A stretch of 64,000 nucleotides of DNA from Crocodylus rhombifer. Taxonomy: Eukaryota; Chordata; Crocodylia; Crocodylidae. The notes under the pieces are model-generated. The model was not told the origin of the DNA, ran no database searches, and was given only the letters and a program-made list of their open reading frames with translations. Each line of letters opens with the position of its first letter. The stretch's first letter is position 1. The stretch covers positions 409,020-473,019 of the forward strand of contig JAVSML010001074.1 in the NCBI GenBank assembly GCA_038503035.1, read 5' to 3'. Position numbers and translations under genes: made by a program. Positions 23,626 to 34,178 of this stretch are shown piece by piece.

Positions 23626-23689
23626 CTCTCCCGAGCTGTTTCTGCTCTCAGGCACAGGGCACCCGAGTGCTCTGTGACAGGCAGATTTT

Positions 23690-24740
23690 AACTAATTCAT
23701 AGAAATAGTAGGTAAGGTCCCATGGACAGCCACATTAAAAGAAAAAAAGAAATCCAAGAGAGCTGACAGTTCCTAACAAACAGGATATTGGTGACTGGAC
23801 ATCAAGATATTCAACCCGATGGAAAGATAAGAACTGCAAGAAGATGGATGTGCAACATGGATGCACAAGCAGTTACATGAAAATTTAAAAAGATACATAA
23901 AGGCAATGGAAAGAAGGACATTGCTTTAAGGAAGTGTAAAATGAAATAGCACAAACATGTAGGGACAAAATCAGAAATGCAAAAGCAAAAAACAAGCTAC
24001 AACTGGCAAGAAATGGTGAGCTTTTAACAGAAGGTGTATTATTAATAGAAAAAGATAGATATGCTCTGTGTCCACTGTGTTTCAGTTTTTACACACACAT
24101 ACACATGCACACACATGCACACACACACACACACGAGAGACTGGAGAACTAACAAAATTAGTATAAGCAGAGAAGAGGAAGGGCTACAGATCATGGTAAG
24201 CAAAGTGTGTTTCAGAACTTTTGACAAATTTGAATGAATTTAAGTCAGCAGGCTTTGACAGAACTCATCCTAGCTAGTTTTGTGGGCAAAATAGCTGAAG
24301 AAACCACAGAGCCACGGGCAATAATATTTCTAAACTTCTGCATTACAAGTGAGGACTTGAAAAAGGTTAACTTTGTGACCATTGTTTAAAAAAAAGGGAA
24401 AAAAGGAAGATGCAGAGAACTGCAGATTGGTCTGCTTGATTTCAATATCTAGGAAGTAACTAGACCAAATTAAAAAGCACCTAATTGTAAGTACCTGGAG
24501 TATGAAGCAGTGAACACTAGCAGCCAATATATATTTGTTAAAAACAAATCGTGCAATACCATATTGATTTTTTTTTTGACATTTAAACTAGTTTCTAAAA
24601 TAAAGGAAATATGAAGGACATAAAAAACCATGGACCTTAGTGAGGTTTTCATTGCCAGCTAACATGACATCCTTGTAAATAAGCTGATAAAAAATGTGGG
24701 CTAGAGAGAACGAGCAATAAGTTCCTGGCAGATGTTCAGT
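23690..24740 (+). mobile_element. Ancient CR1/L3-like LINE remnant
   Basis: Degenerate plus-strand frames carry SAGFDRTHPS and, near 24370-24460, KKGKKEDAENCRLVCLISISRK, which corresponds to the KKG-(x)-P-NYRP-SL-S RT motif of CR1/L3 elements. Upstream, an A-rich KNKLQLARN-type linker fits the region between endonuclease and RT. Heavily mutated, so one of the oldest LINEs in the window. A CA-rich microsatellite at about 24090-24134 lies within it. Confidence 0.55.
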
Positions 24741-25744
24741 TAAAGGCATAATGAGATCTGATGTGCAAGCCCAACAATTGCACCTCCTGCCATGCTACAC
24801 ATATACAGCAGGGGCCAAGACAAGAATCAGATTGCAGTCTTGGCTCCACTGTGCCTCTGAAGCTGGGAGAGGCAGTCCAATCATAGGGGCACATCAGAGT
24901 CAAGGGCAGTCCACACCTAATAGCCCTGCCCTAGAGCTGCAGACAAGGAATCTAGGAATCCAGACAAGGGCCCATCAGAACCCCATAGTGGAATCAGTGA
25001 AAATTCATCCAGCCTAAGAAGTTTTGAATGAAGCAATCTGAGCACACTAGAGCAGCGTCTGCCAGATAATTTATGTCTAGCTCTATTTTGGCAGCAGTCA
25101 GTCGTAAGAGTTCTTGCTGAGGAGTGGTCCCTAGTCTATGCTCCAAGCAAATATCTGTTCTGCTTGAGTTGACACGGAAATAAGGAACACCCCTGCATGG
25201 ACCATCTGAAGAGGAAGTTCTAAAATGAACTTGTAGATAAAAACTGACTTATCTTTTTCTTCAGAAAAAAATCTTCCATGCAAGCCATCTGTGTAATTCT
25301 TTGTGCTTGGAGAATACGCTTGATAATCACCATGAAAAAAACTTCCTCTTAAAATTGGCTCCTGATTGGGTCACATCACGCTATTAAAAATTGATACTTT
25401 TTTTGTTTTACTCTTTCATATTATCATCTATGTGGAATAACTTGGAGACTAAAAACTGAAAGCAGACTAAACTCAGCAAAGGATGCTGAAATATTGTGGC
25501 TCAGAGAGTTAAATTGAAACTGGTTATGAATGAACAGATTTCCCTTAGATTGAGAAACAAGCTTCTGATTTCCTATAATACAATTTTTTGAGCTTTAGTT
25601 TTCTTTGGAGAAAATAGCTCCTTAGTAGAAAAGATGAGCTGTCTGTGTTGTTAGATAACTGGATCTCTGGTTGCTTGCCCAGGCCTTATGTTTGTGGATG
25701 CAGCTAGCCAATTACCTACTGTTCTGAGACTGGCTTATGTCTAA
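24741..25744. other. No gene recognised
   Basis: Mixed-composition DNA with short chance frames. No repeat hallmark can be supported. Confidence 0.45.
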
Positions 25745-26300
25745 TGTGGGACCATTTTCAAATGATGGAGCAGAGCGGAGCTTGGCAGCTGCAGGGTGGC
25801 AGCCCAAGGCTGGGTCCCACTTATTCCACTCTCCACTGGGCTGTGCAGAGTCCCACTGCTGGCTCCCCTCACCTAGCAGCAGCCATGGTTTATCAGGCAC
25901 CTAAAGCCTCTGAACACCCCATTGCATCCAGGTGGCTCTGGGCACATAGCATAGGGTTCAGAGCTGCTTGTCCACGCTGGGACCGCACAGAACAGGCAAG
26001 GAGGTTGTGCTGCTCACAGCCACCTTCCAAGCCTGGCAGAGGTAGGATGTCCTGTCCCTGTACCCACCCCCCAGGCAAGTTCCCAGACTGCTGGGCCTGA
26101 CCAGAGTGAGCGAGCTCCACAGATGCAGTACTGGCTCTGCCTAGTAGGAGCAACAGGGCAGAGGAGTTGTATACAGCTCCACAACCCCATCTTCCCCACT
26201 TGCCCTGACTCAGGAGAGGTCACTGCATTCTGGAATGATGGAGGTCTTTAACTTGGGTGGAATAGCTGCCTGGCATAGCCACACCTTAATGGAGCAGGAG
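25745..26300. repeat. GC-rich unclassified stretch
   Basis: A GC-rich block sharply bounded by AT-rich DNA, with several overlapping open frames on both strands rich in Pro, Gly, Ser and Trp, none recognisable. Composition and frame pattern resemble the non-coding GC-rich repeats elsewhere in the window rather than an exon. No terminal repeats found. Confidence 0.3.
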
Positions 26301-26435
26301 CAAAATTAGGCAGATTAGAGATCATTGGTGATGTGTAGGTGGTGCACGTGGGGGCACATGCATTCCCTAAGATTGGTGGTGCACCCCCTGCAAAAAGCAC
26401 CGCTGATGCTGTCTGTGGGCAGTCAACACATGACA

Positions 26436-26700
26436 CGCCCCCCCCCCCCCCCCACTGCTGATACCGCCAGTGGCATCTGCGGGCACTCCCTGATTGCTGC
26501 TGGCTGCTGCCAATGGCATTTGCAGGTGGTTGCCAACCACTGGTCAGCGCTTGCCACCCCCTCACTCCCCTCTGCTGCTGCCAACACCACTATGGCCACC
26601 TGCAGGAGTTCCCTGCATGCTGCCACTGTGTCCCTGCTGCTGACACCACTGCCACCACCTGGTGTAACTTTAAGGTGGTGTAACTTTAAGATGACTAATG
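26436..26700 (+). repeat. Poly-C run and degenerate CTGCTG minisatellite
   Basis: A run of 17 C at about 26438-26454 is followed by about three diverged units of roughly 60 bases built on CTGCTGCC-A-(GGCAT)-TGCAGG(T). A perfect direct repeat GTGGTGTAACTTTAA occurs twice near 26662-26692. No coding is inferred; open frames follow from composition. Confidence 0.55.
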
Positions 26701-29700
26701 AGTGTTTTAACCCACCTGAATTTGTTAATATGCAGCCAATTGCAGGGTTTATGAGCTCCAGAAGCTGCTTTAAATGACTGTATGCATGATGAGGTATGGA
26801 GAGGGATTGCTATCAGCTTGACTTCATGCTGTCTGATTTGTGTCTTGTTATTACTGATGCTCAAACATTTGCTGTTCTCATAAAGGAGCTTATTTTTAAA
26901 ATCATTTATAGCTCCTGATTTTACTGTAATCATCTCTCAACTCCATAGTTTCATTTGGTTTTTAAATGATGGAATATGTTTATAATATTATAATGATTAT
27001 TTTTATAATATTTTTATAATAAATCACATTTGGTCCACTATTAAATGTGCAGAGATGATATAAATATTAATAGAAATTACAAAACTTTCTTGTGTGAGGA
27101 AGGCACTACTGTATATTAGAAATGTTGTCATAATATGTCATCATGTACAGTGATATTTCACTGCACAGTGTATGTCAGTTATTACTTGCATCTATAACCA
27201 TTTTCTTGCTGAGTTGTAATTGTTATGAATATTAAAGACAATAAAGATAATGGATGGAATCCTGAATTCTATTAAAGTCAATGGGAGTTTTGCCATTGAT
27301 TACCAGAGAGTCAGGATTATAACCCTGTCTTTTCCGGTATTTTTAAAATTAGAATTAAAATTAAAATAATTCTTGGAAGTTTGAAAATTACTGACAATTC
27401 CCTGACCAGTTTTTCTTCATGTATTGTACTTCTTTATATGGGGTAGTAACCATATTTCGGATAGATTCAGAATTGGCAGTTTTATTTTATTAAATCTCAT
27501 TTCGAATAGAATGTGCCTAAATAATAGCATAAACTTTGACAGAAGAAAGTAAGCCAAATTTCGGCTTACCTCAGCCTTAACACATTTCTCTTTTATATGA
27601 ATAAGCAAATACATACACAGTCTTAAAGTCAATCAAGCGTCTCAGTGAAAGTCAATGCAAAGAGTTACAAGTACAAGCTATATGGTGACTGTATAGCAGC
27701 ATTTTGAAACAATCGTTTGCTGTGCAAATTAGGCTCATAATTAGTGAATCTAGCTGGAAAAAAATCAGTTTTTCAGACCTGCTACCACTGTTCCTCCAGC
27801 AGGAAACAAGGATTCACCACCATCTGGTTAGACACTGATCTTTTATCTCATATCCTGATCTTGCCACTATAATGTTGACACTGGATTATGGCAGAAGGCC
27901 CTAATTGTAAATGTTACTTTTTACTTAAGATCATTTGGTGCTGCAGAGTGCAACTACTTGCCTTATTAAGTGGCATCAACTGACAGAATATATTAGATCA
28001 GTTCTTCAGGTATTATAATGGCTTAATATTGCTACCCAGGAGATAGTTCAAAATGTGGTAAATTATTTAGAAACTGATATAATGGCATGGACCCAGGTAT
28101 GGGGTGCTCTCTCGTGTGTGCCACTACAGTATCCAAGCTGAGCTGAAGCTAATGAGCTGACAGGCTTCACATTTAAAAACTGGAGCCAACGCTGACAGTT
28201 CTTAGTGGACTACCTTTAGTTCTGAGAGTCATATTACCCACTGGTCCAATGGAGCTGGTTTCTTGACTGTCAGCATATAAGGCAAGGTCCATTTCTCTTA
28301 AACATGTGGTGATGCTTAGGATGGCTGTTTCAAGATAAGATCTACCTTTTGTCTTTGTAAAAGAAATACACGTTTTGCAATTTTGTTACATTTTGCTTAT
28401 CTACCCCAAACAAAGCAGAAGATGGATTGCATAAATTCGGTAGAAGCAAAGGGAACCTGAAAAGTATACAATCCAGGCTATGTTATCTTTCTGTTGTCCT
28501 CTAAAGAAGAAGCAACACTCAAGATATTTCTTCAGTAAAAGTGTTGAAATACTGAGTCATTTTGGTCAAAGTGCATTGAGCCTACCTAGGCACTAGTTCT
28601 TGAGGGCATTAGGTTAGCCCTCTATCACAGAGAGGTAATGTACTATGGGCTAGCTTTTTTCTACTGAGCAGTAAGATCCAGCATGCAGGCAGTTAGAACA
28701 GTGAAAAAATGGTAAATTTCTATGCCCCTTTTTATGTCCCGCTCACTGATTTTTGTGACTGTACTGTCTGTTACTTCTGGGGTACTGCTAAATAAATATA
28801 TGGCTCCCAGAGCATATGCAGGATACTGTTACTTTATATTATGCATGGGGTTTGCCCTGCAGACACCCAGCTCAGCCAGATGTCTCCTCCTGCTCCTCCT
28901 TTCTACCAGTCCCAGCACCCATTTGGGGGTGCTTTTGCCAACTTCTTATCTCCCCAATGTCAGTGTTTTCTTCCTCCTTTTCAGCTGCAAGCAGGTGGCA
29001 TTGGCACTGAGAAAGAATGGCAGTAGTGTATTTTCCCAGATGAGACCTTAGTCTGAAAGCTGCCATGTGGGTCTTGGTGGACATTGCCAAGACCTTTGCA
29101 GGTGTAGGTGATCCAAATGCTGCGTGCAAGACTGTTAAGACAATGATGCTTCTTTTGCACTGTCTCTGAATAAGGCTGTCTAGGACCTATTGGTCCAAAT
29201 GAATGTGTATTAAGGACCAGGTGCAGAGTTTGATGCCAGATCCAAGCTTCTGCAAAGTGCTGGTTTGCAGGGTTGTGTCTCTGTCTGTTTTTTGGGCCAA
29301 CTTCATAGTGTGGGGAAACACTGGGTATGGGGAAGAGATGGTTCAACAGTGTTGCTCCGTTTCAGAGGATATTTTTCCTCTTACTTACTGGTTTAGGGAG
29401 GGAAGGAAATATTTTTCCCCCAGTGGATCTTGGGTTTCCTTGCCTAATGAAAGTTTAAGCCAGAGCTGCCCCTGCAGAGATCATAATGTTTTGGACCATC
29501 GCCCTGGCCCATCGTTTTAGCAGAAAGTGTCAGAGAGCCTGGGAAACTGCTTTTTTTGGTCCATCTTTCCCTCTTCCTCTGAACTTTGTTCAGGCACACT
29601 TATATTTAAAATGTACCGTGCATGTCTCCCACATAGCAAAGCAGCATGGAAGAGGATTCTTGACTTTCTATATCAATTCAAAATTGCCCCACAGAGACTG

Positions 29701-29849
29701 CTGACTGGCTAAAGGGGTTGGTTATGCAGGAAACACCTTCACCTTTCACCTGTAGGACACGGATTTACTCTTCTGTGCTGGTTAGGAGTGAACAGGTCAC
29801 AGCATTGCAGCCAAGAAGACAAGGAAGGAATGGGCCATAAAAGGCCCTA
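26701..29849. other. Unique DNA, no gene recognised
   Basis: About 3.1 kb without repeat hallmarks. The frames at 28722-29051 and 29203-29520 are open for over 100 codons but show no domain, no favourable start context and no splice pattern that I can tie together; treated as chance. Confidence 0.45.
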
Positions 29850-30133
29850 GGGGCATGTCCACACTGGGCACATTTACACAAGGCACTTAATACACAGTAG
29901 CCTAATAACAATGTGCAATAGCTTAATGAAGTGTAGTAGTGTGCCAGGGGAAACTGTGCTGATACACTAATGCACAGTTGTATTAGGCTATTGTGCAGTA
30001 AGTGTCACTAAAAAAAATGTGCTCTGGTGCTACTGCACAGTAACTGTATTACTGCAATTTTGGTTAGTACTTCATTAAGCAAGCACTAAACTAACAGTAA
30101 CTACTGCTCATTAATGAATGTGTAGACGCTCCC
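29850..30133. mobile_element. MITE with GGGG…GTCYACAC ends
   Basis: Left end GGGGCATGTCCACACTGGGC and right end, in reverse complement, GGGAGCGTCTACACATTC form related terminal repeats. The interior is rich in short palindromes of the CACTAATGCACAG / CTGTGC-TTAG type. The same theme (GTCTACAC end, TAGTGC-GCACTA palindromes) recurs at 54415. No ORF. No matching TSD found at the chosen ends, so boundaries may be off by a few bases. Confidence 0.5.
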
Positions 30134-30946
30134 ACTGTGTATATAACCTGGCCCCTACTCAAGGGTTGTCCTATTCACCTACAAACCCTCTTGTGTTTAG
30201 TGGCACTGGGAACCTGATGTAGCCGGCTTGTCTGGCACCATGGGCTGAGAACTCACTCCTGTGTGGCATGTTTACAGATTTTTCCCACGATTCATTGGGA
30301 AAGTACCCACTTGTGGCTCAACCTGCCACCACATGGAGAACCACAGGAGCGGATGTCTGAAGCCCTAGTGGTGCCTAATCGGGGGGGTGTTGTACTACTA
30401 AGGACACAGTAACTTGTGCAGGGTGTTATGGTTTGGTGGTTCACACACAGGACAGATGTGGATGGGTGCGTTGGTCTGGGTGCCAGTAACCTGAGCTCAC
30501 TCTACAGTGAAGACATCCCCGGTAGAGATGGTCCTCTCTGTAAAGAGGATGCATGCTGCTCAGCTTGTGCCTCTGCTTTTCTTGCTCTCTGATGGTTAAA
30601 GCTTGCAGCTGCTTGATGCCTCAGTACTTCTTGTTCTTCTTGTAGTTGCTATTTCAGTGTCTGTAACAGCTGCTGAGGTGGTTGTGCCGTGTCAAAAAAT
30701 CATAGAAAATGAGGGTGGGAAGTCAACACCTGAGTTAATAGGACCACACATGAGTTAAAGTTTTAGCTAGAGTTAAATCAGTGTGTAGGGCTGTGAAAGG
30801 GAAGAGAGACATTACCAGGAATGGCTAACAGAGAGCACATTTGCAACAGAAAGGACAGTTTGAACCAATGGAATATCAAGACCCTTTGAAAAGGATAGGG
30901 GGTCATTAACTCATGTTGACTAGAGAAAGATTAGCAAGAATCAGGG
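30134..30946. other. No gene or recognised repeat
   Basis: Unique-looking DNA between a MITE and a CR1; includes GGGGGGGTG near 30380. Nothing supported. Confidence 0.45.
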
Positions 30947-31023
30947 ATCATAGAATCATAGAATCATAGAAGTAGGGACAGAAGGGACCTTGTAGATCTT
31001 CAAGACCGACCCCCTGCCTGGGC

Positions 31024-31790
31024 TCAAATAACTCCAGCCAGGTAGGCATCAAGCCTCTTCTTAAAGACCCCCAGGGTAGGAGCCAGCACCACTTCCCTTG
31101 GAAGTTGGTTCCAGCTCCTAGCCGCCCTGACAGGGAAGTTGTTCTTATGGATGTCTAATCTAAACCTACTCTCCAACAACTTGTGGCTGTTATTCCTTGT
31201 TATGCCAGGGGGTGCTAGGGGAAACAAGGTCTCTCCCAAACCCTTCTGGTCCCCCCTAGTGAGTTTATAGATGGTCACCAGGTTTCCCCTCAGCCTTCTC
31301 TTGTGAAGGCTGAACAGGTTCAGGTCCCGCAGTTTCTTATTATAGGGTCTGCCCTGTTGTCCCCGGATCATGTGGGTGGCCCTCCTCTAGACCCTCTCAA
31401 TGTTGTCCACATCCCTCCTGAAGTGGGGTGCACAGAACTGGACACAGTACTCCAGCTGTGGCCTGACCAGTGTTGCGCAGAGGGGGTGGATCACCTCCTT
31501 GGCCCTACTTGAGATGCACCTGTGGATGCACAACAACGTCCGGTTAGCCCTGCCAACTGTGACCTCACATTGTCAGCCCGTGTTCATCTTGGAGTCAATA
31601 ATGACTCCAAGATCCCTTTCTTCCTCCGTGCTCTCAAGAAGGGCGTTTCCCATCTTAAAAGTGTGCTGCTGGTTACTACTGCCCAAGTGCAGCACCCTGC
31701 ACTTGTCAGTATTGAAATGCATTCAGTTTTTGTTAGCCCACCCCATAACCTGTCCAGGTCTTGCTGCAGTCTTTCCCTCCCTACTAGCAA
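31024..31790 (-). pseudogene. CR1 ORF2 RT C-terminal part, frameshifted
   Basis: After the deletion join, frames continue with LQQDLDRLW and, after a one-base loss, MHFNTDKCRVLHLG (preceded by a TGA), then after further shifts an intact 115-codon frame with MIRGQQGRPYNKKLRDLNLFS, KRRLRGNLVTIYKLTRG, FRLDIHKNNFPV and a C-terminus AYLAGVI. The catalytic FADD box lies in the deleted part, so no RT activity is possible. Confidence 0.85.
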
Positions 31791-31799
31791 TCAGGCATT

Positions 31800-32721
31800 C
31801 CCGGACACCCTTGGTGAGCCAGGGGGGCTTTCGGGCACTGTTGCCCCACTTGCTTCTTGTTGGGATGGTCATCCCTTGGGTCCTGAGTATCGTCTCCTTA
31901 AGAAACGACCACTCATCTTGGGCACTGAGTTCCCCTGCTCTCAGGAACCCCAGTGCCTCCCTCACTAATCTCCTCAACTCATTGAAGTTGGCCCTCTTGA
32001 AGTCTAGGGCTACCGCCTTGCTGCAGGCCCTTGACACCCTGCACTGGATGGTGAATTCCAGCAAATGATGATCACTATCACCCAGGTGGTCAAGGACCTG
32101 GAGGCCCCTTACCAGGTCATCGCCTGTGGCCAGGACCAGGTCCAACAGGGCATTTCCCCTGGTGGGACTGTGCGCCTCCTGAATTAAGTGGAGGTCCTGT
32201 ATCTCGGCCAGGAACCTCCTGGAACGATCTGACCTGGCTGACTGTTCCTCCCAGCAGATGTCCGGGTAATTTAAATCACTCATGACAACTACATCCCTTG
32301 CCTTAAGTGCCTCTGCAAGCTGGCCCAAAAATTCCCGGTCCAGCTCCTCCCCTTGGTTTGGGTGTCTGTAGTAGATCCCCACCGTTAGATCCCTCTCCCC
32401 ACGGCCCCCTTGTATCTTGACCCAGAGCACTTCAGCTTGCCCCTCTTCTGGCCCCTTTCTGCTGGCAAAGGATGTGTCTTGCTCCTTGACGTAGAGCGCC
32501 ACACCCCCACCTTTCCTTCCTTCTCTATCCCACCTGTAAAGCCTATAGCCCCTAATGCTAACTGCCCAGTCATGGGATGAATCCCACCACGTTTCTGTAA
32601 GCCCTATTATGTCTGGGTCTGAACTGGCTATTCTGAGGGGGAGTTTCTCCTGTTTGTTTCCCATGCTACGAGCATTGGTATATAGGCATTTAAGGCCTTG
32701 CCTAGCTGCGTGTGCCACCAC
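31800..32721 (-). pseudogene. CR1 ORF2 APE-type endonuclease domain
   Basis: The frame begins MVAHAARQGL and holds the endonuclease motifs in order: LYTNARS (residues 13-19, metal-binding Asn16), GLTETWWDSS (40-49, catalytic Glu43), GGGVALYVK (71-79), VGIYYRHPNQ (114-123), VVMSDLNYPD (145-154, Asp149 and Asn151), and GDSDHHLLEF (214-223, Asp217-His218). The family motif GDFN reads SDLN here. The domain looks complete; the downstream linker (KPPWLTKGVRECLIASREG, about 296-314) runs into the deletion join near 31797, and a stop follows at 31723. The domain would nick target DNA for insertion in a full element; here it is not linked to a working RT. Confidence 0.93.
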
Positions 32722-32856
32722 CCTCCCCCCCCCCTATTTGGGAGAATGTCTGGACACCTGTTTCTTACCTGGACACTCCTTGCATTTGTCACCTGTCTTG
32801 CTTGGGTGGTGTCTCCTCATCTTCCTGCAGCCCCCTCCCCCAGCGAGGCTAGTCTA

Positions 32857-33000
32857 AAGCTCGTTGTATGAGATCAGCCAACCTAGAAGAGAAGACACAC
32901 TTGCCTTTAGCAGAGAGGTGAAGCCCATCCCACCCCAGCAAGTCCCCCGCCTGAAAGCATAGGTCCTGTGGGATGTAACAATGAGCCATGAAGTCAACTG
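32857..33000 (-). pseudogene. CR1 ORF1 esterase (SGNH) C-terminal fragment
   Basis: Frame from about 33000 down to a TAG at 32857: VLRESVDFMAHCYIPQD, then GWDGLHLSAKGKCVFSSRL and ADLIQRALD. The D-G-L-H-L-S box is the Asp-x-x-His end of an SGNH/GDSL hydrolase, the esterase domain known in ORF1 of many CR1 elements. It ends about 135 bases before the ORF2 frame start. The N-terminal part with the catalytic Ser is missing. Confidence 0.8.
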
Positions 33001-33014
33001 ACTCCCTCAGCACT

Positions 33015-34044
33015 GTTTGAATAGAAAAGCCTCCACCCCTCCCAGACAGCTGGTTTTAAAATTTGGGTGGAGCAGAAATCAAAGGGGGGTGGGGGTGTGC
33101 CTCCTTCCCCTCCCCTCTCCCCCATATCCACCCATGCACGAGCTTCTTTAAAGAAGACTCTGTTCAATGTGCAGATGATATTAGACAACATCTTCAAAAA
33201 GACCTGAAATGAATTAGTATGATAGATATAGGGTCAGTCCTGATTTTGAAGAGTGTGGTTCATGCAGAACATGAATGTAATACATTGCTGATGTTGTTGG
33301 CCTTCCTGTGTATACACGCTGCCATTTTTTCCTGTTGTGGATGGTTGAATAATAAGGAGCCTTTAGGGCTCACCTCTTTATTTGATATTGTTTGGTTGAA
33401 TGAGAAAGAGGAATTAATAGTTCATGAGAAAGAGGAATTAATAGTGCTACCTAAAAAGTCAGATACCCTGGTTTTAAAATGAAGAATACATGGTTAGCAC
33501 AGTTCCTGCTAGTGGTGCTTCTTTAAATATTAATGGAAGATAAAAGGATTTGAACCCCAAACATATGAAAAACGGATTACGAAGACTGTTGTCTTCCCTT
33601 AACTTTGGTGGCCACTAAGTGGTGCTGTGACTTAGAGCCTAGACAGCTAAAAGGTTTGCACCAATTTCACAGCCTAAAGTAGATGGCTTAGGTGATGAAA
33701 GGAGATGACAGCAGGGTAGATTCAGCCAGAGTCTTGAAGTAATTTTCTTCTGTGTTGTAACAATTGTACGCTTTTTTGATCGTCCTCCTTCTACTGCAGT
33801 AGAAATGTAATAAACACATTTTGCTGTTCGGTGGATGGGAAGGAAGGCAGGAATTCAGTCCCAGCGAACTCTGAGCTCTGAATCCTGTCCTAAAGGGATC
33901 TATCTTTGGCCAACAGGAAGATTTCCTCTTATCTTTGTTTGATGTTTTTAAAGGATATGATTAGTGGTTCTTTGTGGCAACACCATTTTTAGCTACTTTA
34001 TGCATTTCCCTTAAAATCAAAAGAGTATGTTGTTATTATGCATT
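33015..34044. other. No gene recognised
   Basis: Contains GGGGGGTGGGGGTG near 33085 and a 20-base-scale duplication of AATTAATAGTTCATGAGAAAGAGG-like text near 33412-33445 (AGAAAGAGGAATTAATAGT twice). Nothing coding is supported. Confidence 0.5.
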
Positions 34045-34178
34045 CCTGCTGAAGTAAGCTTGCTAAATAAATTTTCCAACTATTTGAGTTGGTCTAATAA
34101 AAGATATCAGATTCACCCAAAGAACCTTGTCTGCCTATGTCCTTAGACCAACACAGCTACAACCTACACCCCTGAAGT
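34045..34178 (+). mobile_element. Penelope-like 3' tail
   Basis: Carries AAGCTTGCTAAATAAATTTTC, CAACTATTTGAGTTGGTC, TAATAAAAGATATCAG, CACCCAAAGAACCTTGTCTG and an ending CCAACACAGCTACAACCTAC. These match, in order, the outer arm of the inverted-dimer insertion at 6489-7408. Only the sequence after the hammerhead-like core is well kept; CTGAAG-TAAGC at the start is a remnant of the core. One polarity only, no palindrome. Confidence 0.65.

Larger units (their letters stand above)
21754..23679 (-). mobile_element. Solo LTR with internal ~31-bp tandem repeat (copy 1), split by CR1
   Basis: On the minus strand it starts TGTCACAGAGCACT and ends CCGGTCACA, the TG…CA layout of LTRs. It is flanked by a perfect 5-base TSD GGCAG at 21749-21753 and 23680-23684. 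A younger CR1 (22671 to about 23625) sits inside. Without it the LTR is about 970 bases. Similar to the 47607-49076 copy in: GGCACTNGGGTGCC near the start, GGTTGCC and GGGCAGGGCC(T/A)GGCC before the TATA-like region, CAGTTC(T/C)CCTCTGGCAG, an internal GAAGCCCC-type tandem array, and AAG(G/A)TGTGGCAGGTGAG near the 3' end. No internal retroviral region is present. Endogenous retrovirus versus Ty3-type origin cannot be decided. Confidence 0.7.
30947..33014 (-). mobile_element. CR1 LINE with internal RT deletion, keeps 5' region
   Basis: The minus-strand element runs from ORF1 tail (33000) through ORF2 endonuclease (32721-31800), directly into the RT C-terminal region (31790-31024), and ends in repeated ATTCTATG at about 30947-30975. 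The normal region between endonuclease and FADD (about the linker plus RT fingers and palm) is absent; the join is near 31785-31800. This is the most 5'-complete CR1 in the window, since most copies are truncated to the 3' end. Confidence 0.93.

Noticed and set aside
24060..24134. Possible CRISPR-like or regulatory array of CACACATG units
   Set aside because: Simple CA microsatellite with CATG interruptions; no spacers, and a eukaryotic context.
26325..26777. 150-codon plus-strand frame
   Set aside because: Runs through a poly-C tract and a degenerate CTGCTG minisatellite; repeats explain the open frame.
28722..29520. Series of 60-121-codon frames on both strands
   Set aside because: No domain, no consistent strand, no splice signals that join them; chance frames in moderately GC-rich DNA.
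32555..32857. Plus-strand frames opposite the CR1 endonuclease
   Set aside because: Shadows of the CR1 ORF2 frame on the minus strand.
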